Assembly: GCA_938743325.2 (NCBI GenBank)
Contig: OW568884.1
Location: forward strand, 558,001 to 622,000
Direction of reading: 5' to 3'
Length of the DNA: 64,000 nt
Source: Pycnococcus provasolii
Lineage: Eukaryota > Chlorophyta > Pseudoscourfieldiophyceae > Pseudoscourfieldiales > Pycnococcaceae
Shown in pieces: positions 1 to 8,760 of the stretch. Position numbers and translations under genes: made by a program. Numbering within the stretch: position 1 is the first letter of the stretch; every line of letters starts with the position of its first letter. The notes beneath the pieces are model-generated. The model was not told the origin of the DNA and did no database searches. It saw only the letters and a program-made list of their open reading frames with translations.

Positions 1-336
1 GGAGCGAGGAGGTGTGGTTTGGGGGTCGGAGTACGGCAGTTTGGTTCAGTTTGGGGTTGGATCTGTTTGGGGGTTTGATCCGTTTGGGGGTTGGAGTGCC
101 GGGTAGGTGGGTGGAGTTCGGTGTGTGTTGGTTCCCCTTTCTCCCATGTAGTCTCCCATGTAGGGGATATGTGTGATTGAAACATCCTTTTTCTTGCTTT
201 GATTTCTCCGCGTACTGTACCGTATCATCTCTCTCCGGATAGGATAAGATACCTTCATCTTGTTGACTTCACGTTCACAGTCACAGTCTACTGTCACTCC
301 ATACCGTACGTATAGTCGTCACTCGTCACTCGTCAC
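1..336. repeat. G-rich TTTGGGGG-type repeat and 5' region of the hydrolase gene
   Basis: Positions 18-90 hold four or five degenerate TTTGGGGG units, the same motif as the long tract at 35410-35570. The rest, up to the hydrolase ATG at 337, shows no convincing gene. It probably holds the promoter and 5' UTR of the hydrolase. Small reading frames here lack any recognisable protein character. Confidence 0.6.
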
Positions 337-1221
337 ATGTCGTCGTCGCTGATTGGTGTGCGTGACCACGTCACAACGAACGATAACGTTGAGCTCGTCG
401 TGGAGAGCTTTGGAAGCACGGCGCCTTCCGCAACTGTTGTTTTGCTCATACACGGGTGGTCAGGATCGAGACGGTCATTCAAAGCGAACGCCGCAGCCAT
501 TGCCGCTCTTTCGCCGAACGTAAGGGTCGTCACGTACGACCAAAGATTCCACGGCGACTCCGCGAAACCGGAATGGGGACACCACATCGCGCGGCTCGCC
601 GCTGACCTGCACGCAGTCTTGACGACGTTGAACCTCGCGGACGTGACGGCCGTCGGAACGTCCTTGGGATGCGCGGTGCTGTGGTCGTACGTCGAACTCT
701 TCGGGCAGGAACGACTAGGCCAGCTCGTATTCGTCGACCAGGCGCCGCTTCAGAACCGCGTTCCGGACTGGGAACTAGGAAGCAAAGGGTGCTACGACAC
801 AGTGTCGTATGCAGGACTCGTCAGAGCACTCAACGCAGGCATGAAGCAGTTTGCAAACGGCAACGTGCTTGCGTGTGCGACGCTCCCTCTCAGTGCCGAC
901 CTTCTCGCCGTGCTCGAGGAGGATACCCTGAAGTGCTCGGCGGACGACCTTGCGGCGCTCATGTACGACCACACCGTGCAGGACTGGAGGCGCATATTAC
1001 CGCGTATTACGATCCCGGTCCTGAACGTCGCCGGCGCGCAGAGCGCCATCTTCCCGCCTGAAGGCGTGCACGTGGTTGGCGACTTGTGTGTCGACGGCGT
1101 GAATGTGACGTTCGAGCGAAGTAACCACTGGCTGTACATGGAGGAGCCTGAGAAGTTCAACGCGATGCTCCTTAAGTTTGCCACCGACGGAGAGCGTCCT
1201 TCGAACGGCGCGCGACTTTGA
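337..1221 (+). CDS. Alpha/beta-hydrolase fold protein
   Basis: A 294-residue single-exon protein of the alpha/beta-hydrolase fold, which covers esterases, lipases and related hydrolases; its substrate cannot be told. Visible marks are the HGWSG oxyanion-loop motif (residues 39-43), the nucleophile elbow GTSLG (107-111, Ser109) and a C-terminal catalytic His264 in SNHW. The usual acid after strand 7 is not obvious: the segment AGAQSAIFPPEG has no Asp, so the acid may be Asp134 after strand 6 (VFVDQAP). No signal or transit peptide is evident, so it is probably cytosolic. It starts at an ATG and converges on the small minus-strand gene at 1311-1886, with an AT-rich 89-bp gap between them. Confidence 0.85.
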   Translation: MSSSLIGVRDHVTTNDNVELVVESFGSTAPSATVVLLIHGWSGSRRSFKANAAAIAALSPNVRVVTYDQRFHGDSAKPEWGHHIARLAADLHAVLTTLNLADVTAVGTSLGCAVLWSYVELFGQERLGQLVFVDQAPLQNRVPDWELGSKGCYDTVSYAGLVRALNAGMKQFANGNVLACATLPLSADLLAVLEEDTLKCSADDLAALMYDHTVQDWRRILPRITIPVLNVAGAQSAIFPPEGVHVVGDLCVDGVNVTFERSNHWLYMEEPEKFNAMLLKFATDGERPSNGARL

Positions 1222-1290
1222 GCTGAGTACCCGGTAATCAGAATGTGACAAATAATCAGAAAAATAAACAAAAATCAAAAGCATTTATTT

Positions 1291-1295
1291 TTACA
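1291..1295 (-). terminator. UGUAA polyadenylation signal (candidate)
   Basis: TTACA on the plus strand reads TGTAA on the minus strand, 15 bp beyond the stop of the minus-strand gene ending at 1311. UGUAA is the known polyadenylation signal of many chlorophytes. Confidence 0.5.
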
Positions 1296-1310
1296 TCCAT
1301 CTAATCGAAT

Positions 1311-1886
1311 CTAGCCGCGTTGTCTCTTCGCACGCGAAGACGTTCGCTTGGGTGGTTCTTCGCTCGCAGGTTCTGCGTCGCCCGGAGACGGCTCCGACTC
1401 CGCCTTTCTCTTCCTCTCCACCGTGGCAGTTCTCTTTGCGGGCGTCGACGCTACCGGCGGCGGCGCTGGTCTGTGCGTATTCGGGTCGACGAGCACGTCC
1501 CCTCTCTCGCCGTTGATTCCTTCCTTCGACGCGTCCTTGAGCGCGGTTCCCCTCACCGCTGCGGCAATCAAGTCGTCCGGGAACGGCGACGGTGGCGCAG
1601 CGTTCTCCGCGATGCCCGCGTCGACAAGTAGCGAAAGCTGCACTCCTTTTGCGTTTCTGATGGCGTTGTCGCCCCACGGCGCGGCCCTGATTACGCTCGC
1701 GCCGTTCCCGTTGGCTTTTCCGTTGCTCTCCGCGGCGCACCCCGCGGCGGCGTGCAGCGCGTCCGTCGCGGAGATGGCGAGCGCGAGCGCGAGCGGCGGT
1801 CGGTACGGCGCGACGAGCGCGCACACGTCGATCGGCGTGTACGCTCCGTGAGGTGCGGCGTCCTCCAAACCCATATCGGACGCCAT
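1311..1886 (-). CDS. Hypothetical small protein with basic, NLS-like tail
   Basis: A 191-residue frame starting at an ATG. I do not recognise it. The first ~55 residues are a hydrophobic, Ala/Leu-rich helical stretch (PYRPPLALALAISATDALHAA). The middle is Ala/Gly/Asn-rich. The last 40 residues carry basic clusters (ERKRKAE, PPKRTSSRAKRQRG) that look like nuclear-localisation signals. Open frames also exist on the opposite strand (1348-1851), as is common in GC-rich DNA. This strand is preferred for three reasons: the ATG, the NLS-like ending, and a UGUAA signal just past its stop. It converges on the hydrolase gene. Confidence 0.5.
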   Translation of the reverse strand: MASDMGLEDAAPHGAYTPIDVCALVAPYRPPLALALAISATDALHAAAGCAAESNGKANGNGASVIRAAPWGDNAIRNAKGVQLSLLVDAGIAENAAPPSPFPDDLIAAAVRGTALKDASKEGINGERGDVLVDPNTHRPAPPPVASTPAKRTATVERKRKAESEPSPGDAEPASEEPPKRTSSRAKRQRG

Positions 1887-1983
1887 TCCACGGCCAGCGA
1901 GGTAATGATAATGAGCCTGGGGAAAAGAAACACCAGGAAACCAAAGGGGAGAGTGAAGTAAAAAGTAGGGGTTGGTTGATCCG

Positions 1984-2016
1984 TTAGGGTTAGGGTTACG
2001 GGTTAGGGTTAGGGTT
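1984..2016 (+). repeat. Telomere-like TTAGGG cluster in the 5' region of the SET gene
   Basis: Two pairs of TTAGGG units separated by one variant unit (TTACGG), ending about 105 bp before the ATG at 2121. Plant promoters often carry telo-box motifs; function here is inferred. Confidence 0.7.
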
Positions 2017-2120
2017 CGAGTTCGCTTTTCTCATTTTTCCACGCCGCCCCTGTTGCCCCTTTTTTCCTTTTCTGCCCTTTTTCGTCCCGTGCCCCTTTCA
2101 TTCCGCCGCCTGCCTCAAAC

Positions 2121-4271
2121 ATGTCGTCTTACGCGCCTTCACGGTCCTTCTCACGAGGAGCACTCCTTCGTGGTGCTTGTGCTCGTGGTGCTCGTGCTCT
2201 TGGTGCTCATCATGGTGCTCCTCCATTCTGGTTTTCTTCTTCGTCTTCTTGGGTTGGTTCCCATGGGCGCTCACCACTTACACTTACAGTTGGGGTCGGG
2301 CGGTTACGTGCAGCAGTCTCCTCTTCTGTGCCGGATTCGCACATGGATGCAGTTTCCAGGAAGAAAAACGACAATCTTCCGGGCTCATCCCTGTCCCCAA
2401 AGTCTGATTCTTCTGTCGTCGACTTCGAGCTCGTGCACTACTGGCTCGCGCACTCGAGTGACTCGTTGGCGTCACAGCTGCGGTTCTTTGCAAACTCCGC
2501 GCAAATCACACAGGAGGATGTTTTAGTCGCGGCGATGTGCGACGGCGACGCCATGCTCGACGTCGCCTCCACGTCGTCAATTGCCGAGCGCCTTTCGGAC
2601 CTCACGACGTGGCCAGCGCAGCCCATCCAACAACTCTTAGCGGAGGAACTACCGCAAGCTTCCGAAAAGCTACTCGAAAGGTACATCCAAAGAACGCACG
2701 TCGAACTAGGGCACACGCGCGACGTGCGGCGATGGCTGCTAAAGCACGGAGGATACATGCACCCGAGCTTGGCCATATCGTCCGTGACGCCAACGGGAAG
2801 CCGAGGTCTCATTGCCATGAATGACATACCTGCCAGCAACGAACCTCTGCTCGTCGTGCCTCAGTTCCTCGAGCTGTCGTCAGCCAAGGCTTTTGCGGCG
2901 GTCATTGCCGCGTCGTCGTCGGACTCTTCAGACCCATCCTCCTCCTCCTCCATTTCCTCCAGCAGCAACAACAACGACAACGAGAGAGTCACCGTCGAAA
3001 CCTTGTTGGAAACGGGGCTTTCGGGTGACGCCACCTTGCTCGTCGCTCTGCTCGTGTGCCTGGAAGCTGTGCAGGGATCTGCATCCACGTACGCACCCAT
3101 CCTGAAATTGTTTCCGACGACACCGCCGTGCGCATGGTACCCGGAAAACGAAAACGAAACCGAGGACACGCTGCACGTGATTTTTGAGTCTTTGATGGCA
3201 AAGCATGGGCCAAAGCCAGACGTCTCGCAGAGGCTGGGTGCCAGACGGGCGGCACGCGCGCGCATCGACGAGAAAGTTCAAGTGTACAAGAGACGACGAA
3301 AGGAGGCAAAGCGTGTCGTGCGTGAGATGGCGGACGAACTGATGCGTCGAAAGCACGACTACGCCGCGGTGTCGCGCAAGCTGCATCGTGCCGTTGGTAA
3401 GCGCATGATTGCCATCAAGGATGGAAGTGGCTTCCGCGAGGTGTCGGAAGATCACATACGATGGTCGATTGCGACAGTTCTCTCGCGATCCAACGTCGCA
3501 TCGCCGAGCACGAGCGAGCCGCTTTTCGTTCCGGTCATGGATCTCGTCAACCATCGCAGCGACTGCTCGCACATCCGCGTCGAGGAGAGTGAGTCGCTTG
3601 ACCAATTTCTAGTGCGCGCACGCGAGCAGTCCACAGAGGAAAAAATGAGCTTGTCAACCGAGGCGCAGGAGGCTTTCGGCAGAAGAGGTGGGAACAGCGT
3701 TGGCCCTTGCTTCGTCCTGCGCAGCATGTCTCTTTCCGACGAGGGGCGTCTTGAGGCTGTGAAGGGTGTTTATGGAAATCGTGCGCAAATGCTCAAGGAG
3801 GATCGCGAACGTCGTTCCAACTTCGAGAGCACGAAGGATGTGAAATTTGGAAAGGACGAGAAACAAAAAGGTGCGAGCGCGTACGACAGGCACATGGCGC
3901 CAAGGGCACTTCGTGCAGGAGAGGAGTTGTGTGCCGACTACATGAACGTCGCGTCATACTCCCCCGTGGACGAGCTCGACAGATACGGCGTCATCTTGCC
4001 TGAAACGTGGTGGGAGATGGGATTTGCTGACAACGAATCGTCCTTCCGTGATGTGAGCGAGGCTCGCAACTACGAGCTCACCGGGGCGCCGTCCGACGCC
4101 GTGCTCGTGGAGGTTGGCGAGAACGAGTCGGGGCGTTACGTCCGACCTTTGCACCCTGAAAATGAGGCGGTGCAGGTGGACGAGTACTACCCTCCGGGTT
4201 GGAAGGAGCGCGTGATGAAGCAGCGGCGGCGGCGGCGGCAGCAGCAGCGGCGGCGAGACGCGAGCGAGTAA
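2121..4271 (+). CDS. SET-domain protein lysine methyltransferase, Rubisco-LSMT/SETD3 class
   Basis: A 716-residue protein. The N-terminal ~70 residues are Ser/Arg/Ala-rich with no acidic residues, so probably a plastid or mitochondrial transit peptide. A split SET domain follows, of the Rubisco LSMT/SETD3 type. It opens around residue 211 with the GSRGLIAMNDI segment. The SET core shows the conserved (M)DLVNH near residues 474-478 and GEELCADYM near 600-609, then the ELDRYGVILP stretch that begins the substrate-binding region. A long charged helical insert (about 375-435) splits the SET domain, and a basic Arg/Gln tail ends the protein. Family members methylate lysines on Rubisco, aldolase or other proteins (SETD3 targets actin His); the substrate here is unknown. 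It converges with the PHD-GNAT gene across only 31 bp. Confidence 0.85.
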   Translation: MSSYAPSRSFSRGALLRGACARGARALGAHHGAPPFWFSSSSSWVGSHGRSPLTLTVGVGRLRAAVSSSVPDSHMDAVSRKKNDNLPGSSLSPKSDSSVVDFELVHYWLAHSSDSLASQLRFFANSAQITQEDVLVAAMCDGDAMLDVASTSSIAERLSDLTTWPAQPIQQLLAEELPQASEKLLERYIQRTHVELGHTRDVRRWLLKHGGYMHPSLAISSVTPTGSRGLIAMNDIPASNEPLLVVPQFLELSSAKAFAAVIAASSSDSSDPSSSSSISSSSNNNDNERVTVETLLETGLSGDATLLVALLVCLEAVQGSASTYAPILKLFPTTPPCAWYPENENETEDTLHVIFESLMAKHGPKPDVSQRLGARRAARARIDEKVQVYKRRRKEAKRVVREMADELMRRKHDYAAVSRKLHRAVGKRMIAIKDGSGFREVSEDHIRWSIATVLSRSNVASPSTSEPLFVPVMDLVNHRSDCSHIRVEESESLDQFLVRAREQSTEEKMSLSTEAQEAFGRRGGNSVGPCFVLRSMSLSDEGRLEAVKGVYGNRAQMLKEDRERRSNFESTKDVKFGKDEKQKGASAYDRHMAPRALRAGEELCADYMNVASYSPVDELDRYGVILPETWWEMGFADNESSFRDVSEARNYELTGAPSDAVLVEVGENESGRYVRPLHPENEAVQVDEYYPPGWKERVMKQRRRRRQQQRRRDASE

Positions 4272-4283
4272 GGGGAAATCACC

Positions 4284-4288
4284 TGTAA
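4284..4288 (+). terminator. UGUAA polyadenylation signal (candidate)
   Basis: TGTAA 13 bp after the SET-protein stop. It lies in the 31-bp gap before the convergent neighbour's stop, so the two transcripts probably overlap at their 3' ends. Confidence 0.55.
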
Positions 4289-4302
4289 AAAGTGTTATGA
4301 TT

Positions 4303-5970
4303 TTACTTGCACAACGCCACGTCCTTGGGCAGCGTGGTTAAGGAATCAGCTCTCACGTACCTCTGAAGTACGGACGTTCCTGGAAACACGAGTGTTCCTA
4401 TGCCGCAGATGCGCCGGCGATCTTCGCCCACGCATGCTTCGAATCCAAGCGCGCCCCAAACGAGCATTGCCGTCTCGACGCTCGGGAGAATGAGCTTGTT
4501 CACGCCGAGTTCGAGCAGCATCGTCTCGATAATGTGCACGGTGATCCGGCACAAGCCCTTGCCTCGGTGCGCATACTTTGTCGCAACGAGAGGAAGTTCC
4601 GCTGCCATGGTGCCAAAGACGCGTATGCATGCCGCGGAGACGAGCTCGCGGCCGACGTACACGCACAGCGTTCGAAATCCCGTGTTCTCCGGTGCGGCGG
4701 CGGAGACGATGCGAGGCACGAGATCCTGGCCCGTTCGTGGCTCAATGATGGGATTGAATCCTTCCCTCATCAGGTCGAGCGCCGCCTGGAGACGCTTTGC
4801 GTCACCGTCGTGGCGCTCGTGCAGGCCGTGAAGCAGCCGATATGTAACCTTGGTGCGAGAGGAGGAGGAAGAGGTGCCCGCTGCCGATGACGAGCAGGGA
4901 ATTTCGAGTGTCTGCAGTCCCGTCGCGCACATTGCGTCGAGGCCACGGTTGATGTCAGTACACTGGGGGGAGCAGAACCAGGCACCTTCTGGTAACGCGG
5001 TGATCCTCTGTCCTTGCCCGTACGGCGCCAGGTTTGGTTGTCCACACTGCGCGTTGAGGCACCCGATGTGAAATTCGCGTTCGCACTGGTCACATAGCAG
5101 CATCACCTCGTCTGAGAATCCGTCGCGCTGGTAATTCGACTGCCCGCAGATGCCGCACCGGCACGCTTCGCAGAACCAGTCCCCTTCCGGTATGGATTTC
5201 AGGCCCAGGCATTCGATGTGGAAAGTTGCTGGACACGCTTCGCAGCAGAGCAGCTCGCCGCCGTCGCTGCATATTCGGCAAACGTCGTCGCTGTAGTCGA
5301 ACGTCGCCGCCGTCTGCATGGCGTTGTATCCTGCTTCTGCTGCTGCTGGTGGTGGCGGCGGCGCTTGCGTTGGCTGCTGTGCACTTTCGCGTTGAGAAGT
5401 TGTCAGTGCCGTGGATAGTTCCGCGAGCGTGCTGCCGTCGCAAGTTTGAATGTACGAGAGTGCCCTGTTGATGGTGTGCGGCTGCGAGAGTCCGCCGTGC
5501 ACGGCAAATCGTGTCGCACTGTATATGCCTTGGCACCCGCACCCGCACAGAATGCGCTGACCTGTCGGGCAGACTTCTCCCGTGACGGTGAGTCGGTTGA
5601 AGTCGTCCTTGCATCGCAGGACTTCTCCCTTGTGTACAAGTTTGTGTTTGACGAGCGTGGCGACGTCGCGGTCGTACTGCGTTTGCTTGAGTAGGAGTGT
5701 GGCGTTGTTGTTATTTGCTCCTCCTCCTGACGACGACGCCCAGAGCTCCGCGCTGGATGCCGCTCTCGCGGTGAGGTGCCTCTGTCTCTTGGGGAAGCGT
5801 TCCCCGAGTGACGCTTCATCCATGGTTGGTGCGCCTGAGAGCGAGGGTGGCAAGGAAGCAGCAGGCTTCTTGTGGTGAGCAACGGGCGCCGAAAGCGGGA
5901 GGTGAGGTTGCGCAGGCTCTGAAGCCGAAGCAGGCTGCGTCGCCGAAGCAGGCGTGGGCATGGCGCGCAT
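4303..5970 (-). CDS. PHD-PHD-GNAT histone acetyltransferase-like protein (IDM1 type)
   Basis: A 555-residue protein from the first ATG; the frame is open further upstream but without an ATG. Order of parts: a Pro/Ala-rich leader; a basic patch (PKRQR, ~60-64); a cysteine-containing domain at ~105-185 (TGQRILCGCGC) resembling the Jas/TIFY-binding (TPL-binding) domain of plant PHD-GNAT proteins; PHD finger 1 at 231-270 (CRIC...CCEAC...HIEC...CEAC); a second PHD-like finger at 272-337 (CGIC...LLCDQC...HIGC...CSPQC); and a GNAT acetyltransferase fold at ~400-535 with the acetyl-CoA loop YAHRGKGLCR (466-475). Plant relatives such as IDM1 read histone marks and acetylate H3 to oppose DNA methylation. 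That role here is inference from domain order. Confidence 0.85.
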   Translation of the reverse strand: MRAMPTPASATQPASASEPAQPHLPLSAPVAHHKKPAASLPPSLSGAPTMDEASLGERFPKRQRHLTARAASSAELWASSSGGGANNNNATLLLKQTQYDRDVATLVKHKLVHKGEVLRCKDDFNRLTVTGEVCPTGQRILCGCGCQGIYSATRFAVHGGLSQPHTINRALSYIQTCDGSTLAELSTALTTSQRESAQQPTQAPPPPPAAAEAGYNAMQTAATFDYSDDVCRICSDGGELLCCEACPATFHIECLGLKSIPEGDWFCEACRCGICGQSNYQRDGFSDEVMLLCDQCEREFHIGCLNAQCGQPNLAPYGQGQRITALPEGAWFCSPQCTDINRGLDAMCATGLQTLEIPCSSSAAGTSSSSSRTKVTYRLLHGLHERHDGDAKRLQAALDLMREGFNPIIEPRTGQDLVPRIVSAAAPENTGFRTLCVYVGRELVSAACIRVFGTMAAELPLVATKYAHRGKGLCRITVHIIETMLLELGVNKLILPSVETAMLVWGALGFEACVGEDRRRICGIGTLVFPGTSVLQRYVRADSLTTLPKDVALCK

Positions 5971-6489
5971 GTGAAATGGGAGGGGAGGGGAGGGAGGGGC
6001 CAAAAGGGCAAAGCAGGCCTTTTGCCGGAGAGGGAAGAAAAAAGGTGGGGGTTCAACGAGAGATCCCCAATACAAAGAGCAGATAGGGAAGGAATGCCAC
6101 TCCAATTGGGGGTTGGGGAAAACCGGTGCAGCGGGAGGAGAGAAAAGGGGGGTTGGTGGTTGTGTGACTGACGTCCATGGATGGAGTTAAGGTCGTTCGT
6201 CCCATCACTTCACACAGAATGTTGTTGATACCATACCCGGGTAGTAGTCGAAGGAAAAAAATCAGTCGTTCAAGTGTAGTTTGGTTACGTTTTTTTTTAG
6301 GCGTGTGTATTTCTAATTAAGCTCTATAGTTATTTTAGAGTCCTATATTACCTTCTCTTAGGGTCTCTTTTTAGTCTGTGATAAATCCAATTTTTTTCAG
6401 GGCACGGCCACACAAAAAGCATAGTAGGTCTATGCATGCAGAGCAGCCATCCCTCCCAATTTCCGAAAACAAAACAATGCAAAGGGCAC
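5971..6489. other. Intergenic: promoter of the PHD-GNAT gene and an AT-rich island
   Basis: No gene seen. Positions 5975-6170 are a polypurine tract (GGGGAGGGG-like runs) upstream of the PHD-GNAT ATG. Positions 6240-6375 form a clearly AT-rich island with T-runs, probably the 3' flank of the cystathionine gamma-synthase gene. Nothing else is recognisable. Confidence 0.5.
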
Positions 6490-7929
6490 TTAGAGCAGGT
6501 CGAGCGCCTGCGCCATGTCCGCCTCGATGTCCTCGTACTCCTCGATGCCAAGAGCGAAGCGAATCAAGTTGTCCTTGATGCCAAGCTCAGCACGCTTCTC
6601 TGGACCTTGATCCCAGTAAGAAACCACCGTCGGCTGCTCAATCAGGCTGTCAACACCACCAAGGCTTGGTGCGATGTACGGTAATCGAACGCTGTCAATC
6701 AGCTTCGCAGCGTCCCAAAGTCCACCCTTCACCTCGAAGCTGACGACGCCGCCAAATCCGTCCATCTGTCGCTTCGCAATCTCGTGCTCCGGATGCGACT
6801 CCAGGCCAGGGTAGTGCACCTTCTCAATCTTCGGATGTGCCTCGAGAAAGCGCGCAATGCGCAGCGCGTTGTCATTTTGCCTCGCGACGCGAACGCCGAG
6901 CGTCTTCATGCCGCGGATCAACATGTAGCTTGCGTGCGGGTCAATCACGCCACCCAGAACGTTGTGAAACTGCCTAACCTTCTCGATGTGCTCCGTCTTG
7001 CCGGCGATGCACCCGGCGAGAACGTCGTTGTGTCCCGCGAGGTACTTCGTCGCGGAGTGGATGACGAGGTCCGCGCCAAGCGTGATGGGGCGCATGTTGC
7101 ACGGCGTGCTGAATGTGCTGTCAATGCAGACGAGAGCGCCGTGCTCGTGGCACAGTTCGCTGACCCGCGGGACGTCGATGCACCGCAGGTACGGGTTCGT
7201 CGGGCTCTCGCTGAAATAGATGGAGACGTCGTGCTTCTTGAGCGCCTCCTCGAGTCCTTCGTAGTCGGACGGGTCGACGACGGTGGCGCCGATTCCCATT
7301 TTGGGCAGGAACGTCTGGATGAACTGGCGTGTTCGGCGGTAGCAGTCTGTGGTGGTGACGATGTGTCCACCTGGCGGCACGAGCGACATGAGCATGGTGG
7401 TTGCCGCGTACATTCCGCTGGTGGAGATGAGGCAGTCCTCCGCCACCTCCATTTCGGCTATTTTCTGCTCAGCCGTCATGGTTGTTGGGTTGCCGTACCG
7501 TCCGTACTCGAACGACTGGTAACGTCCCTCCTGATAGGCGATGAGTTCCGCGGTATTCTCGAAGGTGAACGTTGCGGTTTGCACGATGGGCGTGGTGAGC
7601 GAGTCCTTCACCTTGGGTCGTCCAGCGCGCTCTCCTCCGTGCACGCTGATCGTTCCCGGTCGCGCCGTCTTGGGCAGTCCCATGTGCTGCTGCGATGTCG
7701 TGGTTTCTCCGTCCACCATCACGATGCGTTCGAGCGGCTGTTCTGGTTCGGGCGTGGATCCGTTTCTCGTGGTGGTCGGTTCGGCGGCGGCCATCATGCG
7801 AACACGCGCATTACGCCTAGTCGGACGGGCACCCTGGACGTTTGAGCGTAGGTTTTTTATCAGCGAGGCGGTCATGACGGTGAACTGCGATTGTGATCGA
7901 GAAGTATGACTAAGAGTAAAGGGGAACAT
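6490..7929 (-). CDS. CGS1: Cystathionine gamma-synthase, plastid-targeted
   Basis: A 479-residue PLP enzyme of the Cys/Met metabolism family. In plants it joins cysteine to O-phosphohomoserine to make cystathionine, the committed step of methionine synthesis in plastids. The family core starts near residue 90 (ARPGTISVHGGE) and shows the YGRYGNPT motif, SGMYA phosphate-binding stretch, YFSESPTNPYLRC, and the PLP lysine in DLVIHSATKYLAGHND (Lys ~294). The C-terminal LGGVDSLIEQPTVVS matches gamma-synthases. The leader is rich in Ser/Thr/Arg and fits a transit peptide. A second ATG at 7875 (MTASLIKN) is an equally plausible start. Met-box regulatory motifs known from land-plant CGS are not evident. 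Confidence 0.93.
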   Translation of the reverse strand: MFPFTLSHTSRSQSQFTVMTASLIKNLRSNVQGARPTRRNARVRMMAAAEPTTTRNGSTPEPEQPLERIVMVDGETTTSQQHMGLPKTARPGTISVHGGERAGRPKVKDSLTTPIVQTATFTFENTAELIAYQEGRYQSFEYGRYGNPTTMTAEQKIAEMEVAEDCLISTSGMYAATTMLMSLVPPGGHIVTTTDCYRRTRQFIQTFLPKMGIGATVVDPSDYEGLEEALKKHDVSIYFSESPTNPYLRCIDVPRVSELCHEHGALVCIDSTFSTPCNMRPITLGADLVIHSATKYLAGHNDVLAGCIAGKTEHIEKVRQFHNVLGGVIDPHASYMLIRGMKTLGVRVARQNDNALRIARFLEAHPKIEKVHYPGLESHPEHEIAKRQMDGFGGVVSFEVKGGLWDAAKLIDSVRLPYIAPSLGGVDSLIEQPTVVSYWDQGPEKRAELGIKDNLIRFALGIEEYEDIEADMAQALDLL

Positions 7930-8100
7930 CCAGAAAAGGGGGAGGGAGGACGTGCTTGCTTTACGCGTCGTCGTTGTTGTCGTCGTCCTGGAATTGTCCC
8001 TGGCGTCGTCCTGTCCTGTCGTCGCCCAAAGCCAAAAGAGAAGAGGGGATACCGGTTTAATAGCGACCGCTCATAGACTAAGAGGGCATCTCACTCACTA

Positions 8101-8160
8101 CCTCAGGCATCTACCCCGCTACCCGCGGGGCCGGAGACGGCCTGAGGGGGGGTTGATGGC
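8101..8160. other. Compact multi-stem foldable element
   Basis: CCTCAGGC (8101-8108) is perfectly complementary to GCCTGAGG (8140-8147). Inside lie a second perfect 6-bp hairpin, CCCCGC (8114-8119) with GCGGGG (8125-8130), and a short CCG-GAGA-CGG hairpin with a GNRA-type loop (8131-8140). The whole can fold as a three-way junction. A further GGGG/CCCC hairpin follows directly. It could be a structured RNA, part of a 5' UTR, or the footprint of a small inverted-repeat element. The pairing is seen; the function is unknown. Confidence 0.45.
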
Positions 8161-8430
8161 CCCTTGAATGCAATGCAGTTTTCAACCCTATGGCGACGGA
8201 TCACATAGGCGAGGGGACACGAACCGAAACAGTTTCTGTTTCTGTCCCCTCCCTCCCTCCGTTTTGGGTGGGGGGATAAAGTTACTTTTCCGGCAACGGC
8301 TTTTTAGTTTTTCCTCGCTCTTTTTCGGATGTCTCTTTTGGGCGGACTGCCTGAGGCTTCCGTGAAGTCTTCCAAGCCTTCCCACCACCCAGTTGCCAGT
8401 TGCCAGTGCGTTCGTTATTCAGCGCGTAGT

Positions 8431-8643
8431 TTTAGGGCTATCTTAGGGTTTAGGGGGGTTACCTTAGGGTTATCTTAGGGTTACGGCATTGGTTCGGGAC
8501 TTCGGGTGTTCTGGGTGGGAGTTCTTGTCGGGAAGGTTAGGGTTAGGGTTAGTTAGGGTTACGGCATTCCCCTTCCTTCCTTCCTGCCTCGGGTTAGGCT
8601 GTTAGGGTATACGAGTCTTCGAGCTACCCTAGCTAGGGTTACG
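8431..8643 (+). repeat. Dispersed telomere-like TTAGGG repeats
   Basis: About ten TTAGGG or CTTAGGG/TTTAGGG units, partly in tandem (8535-8560) and partly dispersed, ending about 118 bp before the ATG at 8761. The plus-strand orientation is G-rich, as at 1984-2016. Confidence 0.7.
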
Positions 8644-8760
8644 CATTCCCTTGAGCGGCGGCGCCATTCATTCTTCCCCTCGTCGTGTTCGTCGTGTTCG
8701 TGTGTTCGTGTGTGTGTGTCTTTGGTGATTTCTTTCTCACAGACTCGCCTTATTCCTATC

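Larger units (their letters stand above)
7930..8760. other. Long 5' intergenic region between divergent genes
   Basis: Divergent promoter region between cystathionine gamma-synthase (minus) and the gene at 8761 (plus). It holds a compact foldable element at 8101-8160, GC/CT-rich filler, and a cluster of telomere-like repeats from 8431 to 8643, annotated separately. No convincing coding sequence was seen. Confidence 0.6.

Noticed and set aside
1348-1851. Plus-strand frame opposite the small NLS-type protein
   Set aside because: Ser/Ala/Pro low-complexity composition and no 3' signal; the minus-strand frame is the better, though uncertain, choice.
1984-2016. Possible chromosome end (telomere) in the window
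   Set aside because: The tract is short, degenerate and flanked by genes on both sides; the same holds for the other three TTAGGG/CCCTAA clusters.
6784-7845. 353-residue plus-strand frame
   Set aside because: Exactly antisense to cystathionine gamma-synthase, which has all family motifs.
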